Source of the DNA: Sympetrum striolatum
Lineage: Eukaryota; Arthropoda; Insecta; Odonata; Libellulidae
Assembly: GCA_947579665.1 (NCBI GenBank)
Contig: OX388350.1
Location: 3,410,001 to 3,474,000, forward strand
DNA: 64,000 bases
Reading direction: 5' to 3'
The notes under the pieces were generated by a model, which ran no database searches, had not been told where the DNA came from, and worked only from the letters and a program-made list of their open reading frames with translations. Each line of letters starts with the position of its first letter. Within the stretch, counting starts at the first letter, position 1. This document shows positions 1 through 13,200 of this stretch, in pieces. The position numbers and the translations under genes are program-made.

Positions 1-1160
1 ATTTCTGTCATTCCAGCGTTATTCGTTTATTCCAATTTCAGCTGTTGTCTCTTATCTTTAGGACCGTTCACAAATTCAACGAGTGTTTCTTTCGAGCCTT
101 CTTTGTGCATTAATTGTGCCTACCCTGTATCCCTACACTCTTTCCCTCCTGCTCTAGTCACGCAAAGTATGCATTGCTTCCTTCCTCAACACCCAACTTC
201 ATTCAACGAGTACTTTTAAGCAAACAAGGAGAGGATAGGAGAGGAACAAATCAGGATTCACCTTTTCCTCCAACTCCTAACCTTCAATCACACGACAAAA
301 TCACAGCAAATTGACGTTTCGATGTATGAAATACAACTTCATTAATAACTTAATGAGAATTTATCTTGAAAGCAACTATTTGTACATCTTTCGAGACAGA
401 AAAAACACATTGAGGTACTTTTGTATTTTCAGAGACTAGAGACGATCAAATTGAAGAGAGATAGTGGTATTTGTTTTTTTTTTACTTGATACAACGGGCA
501 ACGTTCCTTAATAAGACAACTGATTCCCTGATTCCCGTTCAGCTGATTTTTTCTGATCGTGGAGATACGTAAAATTACTATTTTCCCAATGCCCTTAAAA
601 ATTCTCGAGGGCTTTATACAACTACAAAATGTTTCATTCGTTGTTTATTATTATTGCAAGATGCATTTTAAATGTACACCGGTTTTACCAAAAGTTTGTT
701 CTCTAGTATTTTTGCTTCTTAAACTCATACTCATAAACATAGCTGCTCAGGGGTACTGGACTATGAGATAATCCTACTATCAAATGTTTAAAATTACAAT
801 TTACGATTACAATTATTTCTGTATTTCCATATTAAATGAAAACAGTTGAACTGGTTAAAGTTAGTCGCGTTTATATCAACATTAAAACAAAATATATTGT
901 TTACTCTTATGGACAGTTTTTTTAACTATTCCATAAACTACACATTAGACTTTTACTCTTCTTCATCATATAACTAAACGGCATTCAATTTTTTTCTACT
1001 CAACTACTCACGCTTAGAGGGTGGGAGCTAAGAATATCTTTAGGGGCAGCAGAGGTGAGTTACATTTCAAGAAATGTACATCGTAATTATTTTCATATTT
1101 TTGATGACGATATTTTGACCAAGTAGGAGATGTTGATCAGATCAAGATATTTCGAAAAAT
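1..1160. other. no gene seen (upstream or intron)
   Basis: The stretch is AT-rich, with only short random ORFs. The first 300 bases are slightly more GC-rich, but I could not connect them by splice sites to the mannosidase exon at 7,049. Confidence 0.5.
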
Positions 1161-1440
1161 CTTTGGTCCACTATCTATATTACTATATATAAAGCTGCAA
1201 TCCTGACTCATTGATACAAACTGTTTGGCTATTTCCAATCGAGCTAGAAGGCTGAAATTTTCAGGAGAGATTTATAATTCACACTCAACCTGGGGAAAAA
1301 TCGAAAATTCCCAGATTTTGACCTAGAATTGAACCCAGAGACGATTATATTTTTCAATGTATTTAAACGGGAATAACGAAAAATGGCCATGCAGAGCAAA
1401 TTTCTTTCGTTAATTAAAATTTGAAAACGTAATCGTTAAG
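1160..1440 (+). repeat. dispersed repeat starting tatataaagctgcaatcc
   Basis: The block opens with ctatatataaagctgcaatc followed by tgactcattgat and a stretch ending in gaatttgaaaacg-like text. I recognise this opening as a common interspersed repeat type in arthropod genomes. There are no coding features, and the exact ends are uncertain. Confidence 0.4.
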
Positions 1441-1689
1441 TAGCGAGGCTTGGTCTATATTGCGTCTAAAAGATCAAAATTTACATTTCTATTGACCGAT
1501 TTTAACATTCCTGCACGACATTTGCAAAATTTTAATTTGAACGCCAATTTATTGCGTTATTTTCTCCTCATTTCGAAGATTAAATCTATAGCAACGACCA
1601 TTGTTTGAACCGAAAACAAGTTTGTTTACGATCCTTAATTTCATACGCCATGATAAAGGTTTGATGCATTTTTAATATTTTTTAAGGTT

Positions 1690-1990
1690 TCTTTCGATAT
1701 ATGTTATTACTGAATGTTTAGAAATGTAAATTTCATCAAAATAGACAGTGGATATCTGCACAGTCAATGAATCAATCGTGAATGCATGCTGTGATAACAT
1801 AAGTTTATGTAGAGAATACGAGACCATTTATCAACGAAGATAATCGTAAAAGTCATGTAAGTAGTGAGATTATTCTAGAATGAAGTACATAGATACGAAT
1901 ATAAATTAATAAATAGGGATATTAATGTAAATTAAAAGGTTTAACGACAATCTTTAGAAATAACATAACTGTAAGCATTACGAATCATTA
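1690..1990 (+). repeat. direct repeat copy 1 (partner 2,925-3,362)
   Basis: Roughly 190 bp from tttctttcgatatatgttat to gtgagattattctag recurs at 2,925-3,113 with scattered substitutions. A second block (1,905-1,990) recurs at 3,290-3,362. The shared core includes the near-palindrome ataacataagtttatgtaga. The function is unknown. Confidence 0.7.
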
Positions 1991-3609
1991 GTTTCGCGAA
2001 CACTATAATTTATTAATATATTATATTTCATGGCTCACTTAACCAAATACATTTATCATATACTGAACTCTCATCTAAATGAACAACAAATATCTAATCA
2101 GGAAATACATGGTATTATTGAACTATGTTAGGATATCGTATGTTTACGCATATGGTGGATTGCTTTTCGTGTGTGTGAGTTTCTGTTCTTTTAATTTTAT
2201 GCCTATTATGTTTATTCTTTTCTATTTTAATTACATATAATTATTCTGTCATCCTTTCCAAAGAGAATTTAAAATTAAGTTCTTTTTCTACGTTTCTTTA
2301 ATTAATACGTAGTACACAATTAGTTCGTAATATATTACGTAATTCAACATTCATCAACATAAAAACAAACAGAAATCTACTCATAAAATACACTGATTTC
2401 CTTCAACGACCTTCTGATTTCGTTGTTCTACGCTGGATAATTCTTGGTTAGTAAAAACAATTTTTGCATGTATTATTGTATGAATATTATTTTCCCATCT
2501 TCTCCAAACGGACTTTAGAATAAAGTTCTTTTTCTACGTTCTTTAAAACTATTTACATAATTACGTTGCCTATTTTCTATTTGTTTATTTAATTAGAAAC
2601 GGAGCTCATTGTCGTAGTAGACGCCGTTTAATGAATATAGGATTATTTTGCAGAATGTCTTGCACTCAACCACATACTACTCAGGTAATCGTCTATTTAT
2701 TTTCCGCATTTTTATCTTATGCAGATTTTTATTCTGACTTTACTTTGTTTGGCGTATTACTTTAATATAATTTTACGAATGCGTATTCATTAAAGACTCC
2801 CGTATCACATAAACGCGAAAGGCTTTAGAAATAATTATTTTACTATCATATTATTTGGCGAATCTCGATCTCACTTATTTGAAAATTATGCATACAATAG
2901 ACAGTGGTATAATTAACAAAAATTTTCTTTCCATATATGTTATGACTGAAGGTTGAAAAATGTAACTTTCATCAAAATGGACAGCGAATATCTGCACGGT
3001 CAATGAATTATTCGGGAATACATACTGTGATAACATAAGTTTATGTAGAGAATACGAGACCATTTATAAACGAAGATAATCGGAAAAGTCATGTAAGTAG
3101 TGAGATTATTCGAGGATTAAATTGAAAAGTCTACACTGAATCTATATAAGGGGGATAAGAAAGCAATTTTGATGAAATATACTCATTAATTACTGATGAA
3201 GTATGTATTGTACCGGACCAAGTCTACCTATCCCTGAGTAAAAGTAAGTACAACTGAAATTTACCTCATCCTAAAATATTACTATCAGAATATTAATGTA
3301 AATTAATAGTTTTAACGATATTATTTAGAAATAATATAACTGCAAACAATACGAATCATTAGCATCAAAATCGCTATAGTTTAGTATAGTAGTATTTCAC
3401 TTCATTCTCACTTAACCCAATGCATTTATCGTATACTAAATTATGTCTAAAAATTCCTTTGCAATGGCCGTTTCCGATTCCTACTTTATGGCGTTATAAT
3501 TAATAACAATATTCATAACTTCTCCAATGAAAGCAGGAAGATCCCAATTACCACCATTTCAATAACTAATACTATTAACAAAAACACTCAACCATTCTAT
3601 AGCCAGAAA

Positions 3610-3690
3610 AATCTTGCTAGCCGGAATTCGTACCTTGGTGTTGGAGTCCTAGCACAGTGACCACTTTCTCACCGCACCCGGTGTGTTTGG
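3610..3690 (-). repeat. degenerate tRNA-derived SINE head
   Basis: The minus strand reads gtggtcactgtgctaggact, then ccaacaccaaggt and acgaattccgg. It follows the layout of the better tRNA-like head at 29,812-29,892, with the B box eroded. It is not a functional tRNA: no acceptor stem pairs. Confidence 0.4.
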
Positions 3691-3868
3691 TATTTTGCCC
3701 TTAGTTTCTCTTAAGATCGACAGATAAGCTCCTGCGTCCTGTCTCGCGTGCCACCTCATAGTGTGGCTTCTTTAGATGATGTTCCTTTTAGGAGGGGAAG
3801 CTTTAAATAACGTATGCCTCAATTTCATACTACATACATTGTGATACATTGTAACCGAAAAGCTCATA

Positions 3869-3894
3869 CGGGCAGCCAAACCCGTTGCTGCCCG
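3869..3894. other. perfect 8-bp hairpin
   Basis: CGGGCAGC, a 10-base spacer, then GCTGCCCG. It is a GC-rich island inside AT-rich repeats and no T tract follows. It may be the end structure of a mobile element. Confidence 0.4.
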
Positions 3895-5739
3895 CCTTTC
3901 TTGAAGGACCATATTATAATTGAATATCAAGAAAGTGTAACTTTCATTTAAATGAACAACAAATATCTACACAGGAAATAAAATTATATCCTTGAACGAT
4001 GTTAGGATTATACTTATATGTTGGATTGCCTTTCGTGTGTGAAAATTGTGCTTTTTATTGTATGCCTATTATGTATCGTCTTTTCTATTTTAATAACATA
4101 TATTTATTCTGTCATCTTATCCATACAGAATTTAAAATTAAGTTAAATTTTCGTTTTTTTTAATTAATACGTAGTACCTTACGTAATGATATGGGATACT
4201 GCTGGGGAAACGATAAATGTCCATGAAGAACCAAATGTTTTCATTCACATAAGCATGAAATATGTACGTACAGTGGAGAGTATTTAACTAAATTATACCT
4301 CAAAGAGGAATTTTTATTTTTCCTGCACCCAATTTCGCCATGTCGGCAACATCTTAAATTAAATACAAATTAATACTGTTTTTATTTGCACCCTTCCCAA
4401 GGTCAAAACTTTGGCTACGACCATTATTTACGTGGAATATAAATTTGTTTGCAGTTCAAATAAATAAATGGATTCAAATACGCCGTGATGAAAGTATGAA
4501 GTTTTTGAAATATTTTTCAATATTCTTTTGTTTGTAATATTAATATACATCAAGAACATTTAACTTTCATCAAAATAAACAACAAAAATCTACTCATAAA
4601 ATACGCTGATTTCCTTGAACGAACTTTGGATTACGTTTTTCTACGTATTAGCTGGATGATTCTTCATAAGTAAAACAATTTCTGCAATTAAAAATGTATG
4701 CTTACTATGTTTACTCTTTTCTATTGTATTCACCTCAAATTATTTTTTCATATTCTGCAAACGGGATTTAGAATTAAGTTCTTTTTCTACGTTTTTCAAA
4801 ATTATTTACATAGATACGTTACCTGTAGCATATTTGTTTGTTTATATAATTCCAAACGGAGCTCATTGTCGTGGTAGACTCCATTTAATGAACATGTGAT
4901 TCAATTTCATTATGTCTTGCACTGAACCGAATACTTCACAGGTAATCGTCTATTTATTTTCCGCATTTTCATCTAATGCAGATTTTTATTCTAACTTTGC
5001 TTTGATTGGCGTATTTTCTTAAATTAATTTTACGAATACACATTCATTAGGAATCAACTCCAAATCTCCCGTATCAAATAAGCATAGAAGGCCTTTGAAA
5101 TCCAAAGGGGGACGTCCTAAAACCTTGAACGACCTTCGGATTATGTTGTTCTACGTGTTTGCTGGATACTTTTTGTAAGTAAAAACAATTTCTGCGTTTA
5201 TCATCGTATGCAAAATATTTTCCCAACATCTCCATACGGGCTTTAAATGAAACTTCTTTTTCTACATTCTACAAAATTATTCAACTACGTAGCCTTATTT
5301 CTATTTGTTTATTTAATTATAAACGGAGCTCATTGTGCCGCTGTAGACGCCATTTAATGAACATACGATTCAATTGAAGTATGCCTTGCACTGGAACGAG
5401 TACTACATGTAACGAATCCTCTATCGATTTCTCGCATGTTTATCTTACGAAGATTTTTATTTTTACTTAACTTTGTTTGGCGCATTTCCTTAATTTAATT
5501 TTATATATGCGTATTCTTTAAGGCCTCAACTACAAAACACCCGTCTGATTTAAACGTGAAAGGCTTTCGAAATAATTATTATATTATTTGATGAATCTCG
5601 ATCCCACATTTGAAAATTATGTATACAATAGACAGTGGTACAATTAAAAAGACACGTAAATATTTCATATATTGACCGATAACTCAGGGTAGTATCCCTT
5701 AATGATTTTCTTTGCTTGCAGTTTGCAAGCACCCATTTA

Positions 5740-6898
5740 CTAGTAGTATATATAAAGCAGAAATTATGTGGGTTTGTTTGTGGGTTTGTGGATTTGTTTG
5801 TGGGTTTGTTTGTTTGTCTTGGATTGGAGTCCACACCGTTTACCCGATTTGTCTAAAACTTTGCATACGTGTCCTCTGAAATCAGGAAGGAAGTATTGTT
5901 GCATTTATATTCAACAATTTTGTTGGATTCGAACCAGGATCGCTCAGATAGATTTTCATAAGGAATACACGTAAGCTTCACTTTTATCGGTTGCAGGCTT
6001 TATTTCTTTTGAAGAATTAAATTAGAAGGAATAGTCGTACAGAGTCGAGATAAACACCAAAAGAAAGAAAATTGAATAAAAATTCTTATTTTGGTCGTGG
6101 AATCTTACCTTCGATTAGAATTTGCGAGTATATTGGTAAAATATACAAAACTTTCGTGAAAATTCGAGGCTGTAAACAACTCATCCCCCTGACGACCGAT
6201 CCCATTGTTGAATCCGATGTTATATCCCGTAAAAATACTCGTGGACTTTAGGCCCATAAAGCTGATGATTGAAGAGTGCGATATATTACATGAATAACGA
6301 GAAATTTTCTGTAAGAAGGTAACCAGCAATTGCAGGTACGTAATTACAGTCAGGAGATTGTGTGTCTTCGATTTTAGTACAAACCGTTTGCCAGATTCGC
6401 GTCAAACTTTGCGTACGTATTTTCTGGGACCAGGAAGGACGTGCTGCCTCAATTTTATTCGATAATTTGGCTGGTTTCGAACCTAGATCGCTCAGATGGG
6501 TTTCCATAAAGAATAAATCTAATCTTCACTTTAATCGGTAGCAGGCTATATTTCTTTTGAAGAATTAAAACAGAAATATAGTCGTGCGGAGTCGAAACAA
6601 GAAGCAAAAGTACGGGAATTACATGAAAGTTCTAATTTTGATCGTGGAATATTGTTTCCGAATCGAAATTTGGAGAATTTAATAAAATAATTATCCTAAA
6701 TTGTTGAGGTTGTAAACAGCCAATCCTCGTCACGATCTATGCGATTGTTGGGCCGAGCTCATGAATTTTCCTGTACAGTAAGAATAGCTCGGGATTTTAG
6801 ACTGTATTCTAAAGGGAATTTACGCATTGCACGACCGGCAACTTGAATTTAATCTACTTCTATATTCCCCGTAGAGAATCAACGGGCGCTTCAGCTAG
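5740..6898 (+). repeat. repeat family B, head-to-tail dimer, Helitron-like 3' end
   Basis: It opens actagtagtatatataaag and closes cgggcgcttcagCTAG before T. Two related halves (about 5,820-6,345 and 6,365-6,890) each carry a TCGAACC motif followed by gatcgctcagat, then the shared tttcttttgaagaattaaa segment. Other copies are at 26,490-27,240, 29,970-30,190 (minus) and 48,110-48,690. The CTAG|T end resembles a Helitron terminus, but I see no clear terminal hairpin and no Rep/helicase gene, so the class is inferred. Confidence 0.55.
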
Positions 6899-7048
6899 TT
6901 ACCTATAATCTCAACACTTGCAAACGTTTTAGTCTTTGAAGAAATTCTGAGACGATCAGGGAAATCAAATTCGCCTTACAATATTTTCCTCTCTGCAGAC
7001 TTAAACACTTCATTACCACGACTAACAGCTGATGTTTTCTTTCTGCAG

Positions 7049-7221
7049 GTGATTGTGGTCCCACACTCGCATAATGACCCCGGCTGGTTGCGGACATTCG
7101 ACAGCTACTTCCATTACCAGACGCGGCAGATTCTGGACAACATGGTGGATAAAATGGTCCAGTTCCCGAACATGACGTTTATCTGGACGGAGATATCTTT
7201 TCTCTCCGAATGGTGGGAGAG
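7049..7221 (+). CDS. alpha-Man-II: alpha-mannosidase II exon a (zinc-binding HSHNDPGW)
   Basis: The exon is 173 nt, starts in phase 0 after a ttctttctgcag acceptor and ends before GTGAGTG, leaving two bases of a codon. It encodes [17 protein letters not shown] and continues to [14 protein letters not shown]. The His and Asp of HND are zinc ligands in GH38, and the Trp of PGW lines the active site. An upstream exon must exist because the reading frame enters at a splice acceptor, not at a start codon. Confidence 0.95.
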
Positions 7222-10200
7222 GTGAGTGTTTGTGCAAGTTTGAATACTTGTAGTCTTAAATCCAAGAAGAAAACACTCGTACATCTTTAGATTTAAGATT
7301 CAAGTTCAAGTTAATCTTGGAAACTGAGGGTGGTGATTTGAGCGATGGAAGAAAAGGTATCTCATGGATCTACGTATTTAATTTCCTCCAAAAATTTTAA
7401 AATTTCATGCAGCGCTTTTAAAGAAGTACATTGTGTATCTAAATAGCCACAATGTTGCAACTCTGCTCAGCTATTGAATGACCAGCACTCAACGATTCCA
7501 TTTGTCAAATTATCTGCTCAGTCGTGCTGGAAGTCATATATCCACACAGCGGATGTCAATAATTTAAAGAAATGTGCCGCGAAATTTGGAAAAACATTTC
7601 TTCGGATATGAGAAGCATTTATTCAATGGCTTTGGCATGATTTACCTTAGAGGGCGTTACTGAGCCCAGGGAAAGTTTGAATTTCTACTGATGGGCAGAA
7701 AAGTTTCTTTCCAAAATATTATGGCCATATAAACAAATTTACTGTACTTTTCCATAATCTAACGAAGAAAATGCGCATCGCTCATGTGAAAGAGAAGAAG
7801 AATCTTCAAGTTTTATTAATGGGAATCCAGCCGTGAATTTTTTTCGTCCCGGTTTTCACTCTGGTAAATGAAGTTTCCGTTTCGGACTGTTAGTCAATGG
7901 TAAGAACCACTTTTTTCTGTTGCGAGAGATAAATGTCACATCCTTTTTACGGTTTTGAGGCTTGTTTCAGCTACGATTCATTCAATTAAATTATAGAACT
8001 TAAAGTGGGATGTTAAAGAAAAAAGTATGTGATAAGTTGAATGTCATTGTCAAGAAAATATTTATTTAGTTTCAATCGTTTTATACATACCTAGCAATTT
8101 TTCCTTTCTTGTCAATTAAGTAATTTTCTATTGACAGAATCAGGAGAATGGAATAGAATCAAGAGCTGATTTTTTTTAAGGTTCAGGGATATTATGGTTA
8201 CGGGTTTATTTCTCACTCGAGAAAATGTAACAGTTTACTCGGCTCCATGCCTTTTTTGATTAATAGTATTCCCACTTTTCTTTACAAAATTAGCTAATCG
8301 TAATTTCATTGTCGGCTCTTCTGATGAAGGACCTTTCTTAGCTGCTGCTCCTTGTAGATTTAATTTTGTAGAAAAGAGGTACCTGAGAGAGAGAATTCTT
8401 TTTCAGTGCTCACCCTTCGAAGCGTCGCGTCGTCAAGCGGTTAGTGGAGGATGGAAGGCTGGAGATCGCAACAGGAGGTTGGGTGATGACCGACGAAGCT
8501 ACATCACACCTCTACGCCATGTTGGACCAACTCATTGAAGGTATCCCCCCTTAAATACTCTGATAGTGGAACTAGCTTTATCTCATGACTATTATTTCAT
8601 TTTAGATACCTTTAACATTTTATATTTAGATACATTTAGATACATTTAACGCCTGATCATCTAGATTTCATTATTTCATTTATGTATTATGTGTAGTATT
8701 TAGTCAAGGCCTTAATAATCCTCTCATCAGTTGCGTTATTGATAAATGTGTGAAGAACTAAAGAGGACGTTGTGTGTAAACGCACCTGAAGGGTGACGAA
8801 GAAGGAATTCCTTCAGCGGGAGAAATCCTGCAAAGGAAATGGTGAATTATTGAATAATTATCCCGAAAAAGACCGGGAAAATATAAAGAAATAAAAATTA
8901 ACAATTGCATATAGACGCAGACAAAGTGTTTATTCAACCTGAAATTCAGATTTTGTAAATCTCAGTAGAAATTATGAATTTAGTTTGCACCTGTAAGTGG
9001 CGTCTCATAAAACTAAAATTGCTTGCAGCATTAAAATGAGGGGAGCTCATCCGCATGAATCCCTTGCATTTATTATTTTAGTAGTGTTTTATTTTTCCGA
9101 TTTCTAATCAACTTCAACATTATGATGGGAATTGGCACTGGCAATGGCAATGGCAATGGCACTCTTCAAAGTAACTTAAACTTCGTATCACCTCTTCAGA
9201 CTGGTATGATATTCCAAATAAATGTAATATCCACCTCTTTTCATTCTACCATCTCTGGCAGCTGTTGTCTGCTTTAAAATAGTCCACTAATTATACACGC
9301 ATCCATTGATAATTAGAGGAAAATTTTAATGTTTACCTCTATACCATATAGTTTCTGTCGCGAAAATTACACAGGTTGTTTGTTAAATATTATTTTAATT
9401 ATTTTTCCCCGTTTCATCTTAGTGAAACTTTTAGGTTTGAAACTTTAGCAAATGGTTAGCCGATATTTTCTCCATTTATATCGCTATTTAACGTTAATTT
9501 GCTTGTATTAGCTTTTTGGAAACTAAATATTTGCCTTTATTTACTATTTTTTGTTTGTCAATGCTCTTAAGAAAGTTAATGTTAAGTTGAACTGTGTCAT
9601 CCTAGAATATTCCGTATTTATTTTTAGTCTATAATCCCCTTCGTAAAATGTATTTTAAGTTAAATTTTCTGCAGTTGTCAGACTACATTCATCCTTTTTT
9701 AGAGTTCACGTTTTTTAATTTATGCTGCTTGCTTTGTAAAATTTAGTTTAAATCTATTTGAATCGAAGCAGTCTGTCATTTCAGTGGTGTCTCTCAAACT
9801 CAGAAACATTCTTTCAACTCTCCATTTTTGCCATTTCGCATAATATGAGGTCACAGAAAAATATTTTAACTACAGGGAGATACCCCCAGAGAGATTTGAG
9901 AAACTTGCTCTTTGCTTAAGAAAGCGAAAAATAATAGAACGAGTGATTGCAGCTTAGGGAGTTAGGAAAATCTAAAAACTCAATGAAAACTCATGATAAA
10001 ATCATTCATGAGCGATAAATATCAAAGTATAAATATTATATATTCAGTCAGTGCATACGTATGAGTAAATAAATGAGAAAGTAAGCAATACTTTAGCAAT
10101 TAAGATACTGTTTTTTCCGCTAGACTAAGAATATCTGTTCTGATCTGTGTTGATAGCTTTGGTGAATTTAGGGTATCGAATCGAGTGAATACATGAAAGG

Positions 10201-13200
10201 GTGTTATGTTTCGCAGGCCACCAGTGGATGCGCAGCCAGTTGGGGGTGAGTCCTCAGACAGGGTGGGCCGTGGACCCCTTCGGTCATGGATCCACTATGC
10301 CCTATCTGCTCAAGGCCTCGGGAGTGTCGCGCGGTGCAGTCATACAAAGGATCCATTATGCGTGGAAACAATGGCTAGCCGAGCGACAGATGATGGATTT
10401 CGTATGGAAACAGGGGTGGGAGACCCAGCAGTCGCCCAGGACAACGGCAGGTAAAGTAACTACGGCTCTGTTTTGATACGTGATCTTCGTACGATGAGTT
10501 TGGCTCATAAAAATATCGATTCACAGCTGTTTTTTTAATTGCCCTTGAGGGCGCGGATTTGGGTGTTGTTGTGACATGCGATGGAAAAGCATTAACAGGG
10601 CAGAGTTTTCGGAAAAAAATTGAAACATTTCCGAAAGCTTGTATTTTAGGGAAATCTCCGTTGTAACGAGAGAAAAAGGAATAAAAGTAGAGTTGGAATA
10701 CTATCGTAACAACAAGTGATGAAATACTTTTTTATTTACATCATTCACAGCTAACAATAAGACTAAGTTTTGTATCCGGTACCTCTTATTTTAAAATATG
10801 TATCTTGTGAAATAACAGTTTTGTGCATATTAAATTGAGAGCATAGCACTAAGTGTTATGACTACAGTTATCTTATGAACCTGCTAGTATCGGTGAAGTA
10901 AGACCGTTATAAGGGTAACTGTAGCAACAAAAATAAAGATAATAAAATCTAAAATTATTCATTGACTTCACGTAATTTAAAATCGAATTTTGATATATTT
11001 CAGGCATTATCCAAAATATGTGCGTTATCAACTTTCAAAAGCATCAGAGAAATGTTAATGTAGTAAATTCTCAATTATTTCCTCATTAATGAATGCATTT
11101 GAATAAAACTGTTGAATATAATTGTAAATCCTTCGAAAAAATAACGAATTTATAATTAATTTTAGCAGTTTTTTTGGATGGAGAATATCTTGGGTCTTAG
11201 GAAGTATCCACTGTTAGTTACGTCAATGCAGAACGAATCATTTTCTTAGACAAGTGATATTCATGTCTTGCATTTTCTAATCCTGGTTCTATCATTATTC
11301 ATCGTAACTGACGCATTTAAACCAATCGACAATCAAGTAATTGATTATAGGTGTGAGTTTCTATGTTACACACTAATTTCTGTTTTCTCATTAATTAATG
11401 GCGTCCCGCAAAAGTTATCTAATAAGCCAAAATTTGAGAACTTTAATTCCGATGAACATTTACGCAGACCCTAAAGGTCTTCACGCTGTCGGCCAAGCGT
11501 TGAAATCCACAAGTGTCATTCTTATGGGAAATAATTTATTATGAATGATGCGTATCTGATAAGGTTTTTCTTTACTTTTGCGGATAAATTTACCTATTCA
11601 ACTCTTTTGTGAAAAGTTGCCCTTTATTTACCATGATCAAATTCCACAATGTTTAATTCCCGGGAAAACTGAAGTACCACTGAAACCTTGCAAAAATGGA
11701 AGACTTTTTCGCTGTTGTAGTGACTCTAATCAATTGCAAAATGCTCAATTTCGGTCGGTCTTATGATCGGTCGGAATTATGAATCTCAAATCTCATTTGG
11801 ACATTTTCAGGGGTGTCCCTCATATGCCGTATTTTGCACTTACTTAGTTGCTGATTACTGTTATAGACTCTACTTCTGATTGAATCCGAATATAGAATAA
11901 GAAATTAATATGAAAGAGAAATCATGGAGTGTATCATTCTCGATTCCGAAATATTCCAAAACCTCTTGATCTTGCCAAATCAGCATTGGAATGTTTTTTT
12001 TTTTTACTTTCAGCTGGCATCGGAGACTCCCCGGAGACATCCCTTCTGGTGCACAACCAACCCTTCGATATCTACTCTATTAAACATTCGTGTGGACCGC
12101 ACCCTCAGGTAAACCACGCTTTGTTATTTACTCTTCTGAAAATTTGGTTACATGTTAAATATTGTTTGACGTAATAGAACTAAGTGCTTGAAAATAGTCC
12201 TGTTGAAACCACTTCACTAGTATTTGTTATGGTGGGAAATTAGTGAATTAATTTATTGGAAAATGTTTCTCTCCATTTGCATGTGAGACCTTAGGAATTC
12301 GAATTTTCTGTGGTATCTTCCACGGAAGTATGGGAGTGAATGTTGGATGTTTTAGGAGAATATAAGTAATTGCTAAAATTAGCTTGTGAGGAGTATATGT
12401 GGAAAAACGTTGAGAGGCTATGTTTTTTTTAATGTATGTGAGAAAGATGAAGTAAGATTGGTTTAATTCAGTGAATATATATCCTAATTGAACAAACTGC
12501 GAAGTCTGAGGAAGAGAGAATAAGGAATACATTTCTTCTGCAGTTTTCCACGATTCCTCATGGCATAATACCGCAATTTAGTTATTACACAATAATTTGT
12601 TTCGGTAGTTTATAAGTTTTACATTCGTGTTGCATATTTCCATTTTATTTATTTTTATTTATTTTCAATTCTTTAGATGTTCTCTCGTTTCCCATTAGTT
12701 TCATTTATGATTTGGTTTAGCCTTGAGCGGCCTTTCAAATGTATGATCTAGCTTTCATCCACCCTGTATCCTCACTCAGCCGTCTTTGCTCTGCTCTAAT
12801 TGTAAGAGAACGTAGTATAGACAAATTCGTCTTATCCTTTCTCTCATATAGAACTTATAGTATGTTAAATATTCACCGCATTACGGTTTACTTTACATTA
12901 TGCTAGAAGTGATTTATTCATTTATATACATATATATATATATTTATACATTATACATATTTATATATTTATGCCAGATACCTCCTTGACCTTTTGTGGC
13001 ATATTGTGCGGCTCCAATCATTCGGTGAAAATATTTCATCATTTTAATCATTTTTTGCCAGTATTGTATGTTACTCAAAGTGAAAATTAAATTGAAAATA
13101 TTCAACTTGGGTATACAGTCCTTTTCTTTCTTACATTATCGATATTGAATAATTCGAAAGAAGGCTGTACGCCAATTTGCTGCTGTTTTATACGGCTTAG

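Larger units (their letters stand above)
2040..5600 (+). repeat. three diverged direct repeats
   Basis: Blocks near 2,040-2,900, 3,940-5,090 and 5,110-5,600 share recognisable segments: a gagctcattgtcg segment at about 2,600, 4,860 and 5,325; a cagatttttattct segment at about 2,722, 4,978 and 5,452; and a ctttttctacgttct-type segment. This is an old amplified non-coding repeat without a visible transposase or reverse transcriptase. Confidence 0.65.

Noticed and set aside
1..7048. Search for the upstream anchor exon of the mannosidase.
   Set aside because: No ORF here has a membrane segment ending at a donor in phase 0 that would join [10 protein letters not shown]; the exon is probably outside the window.
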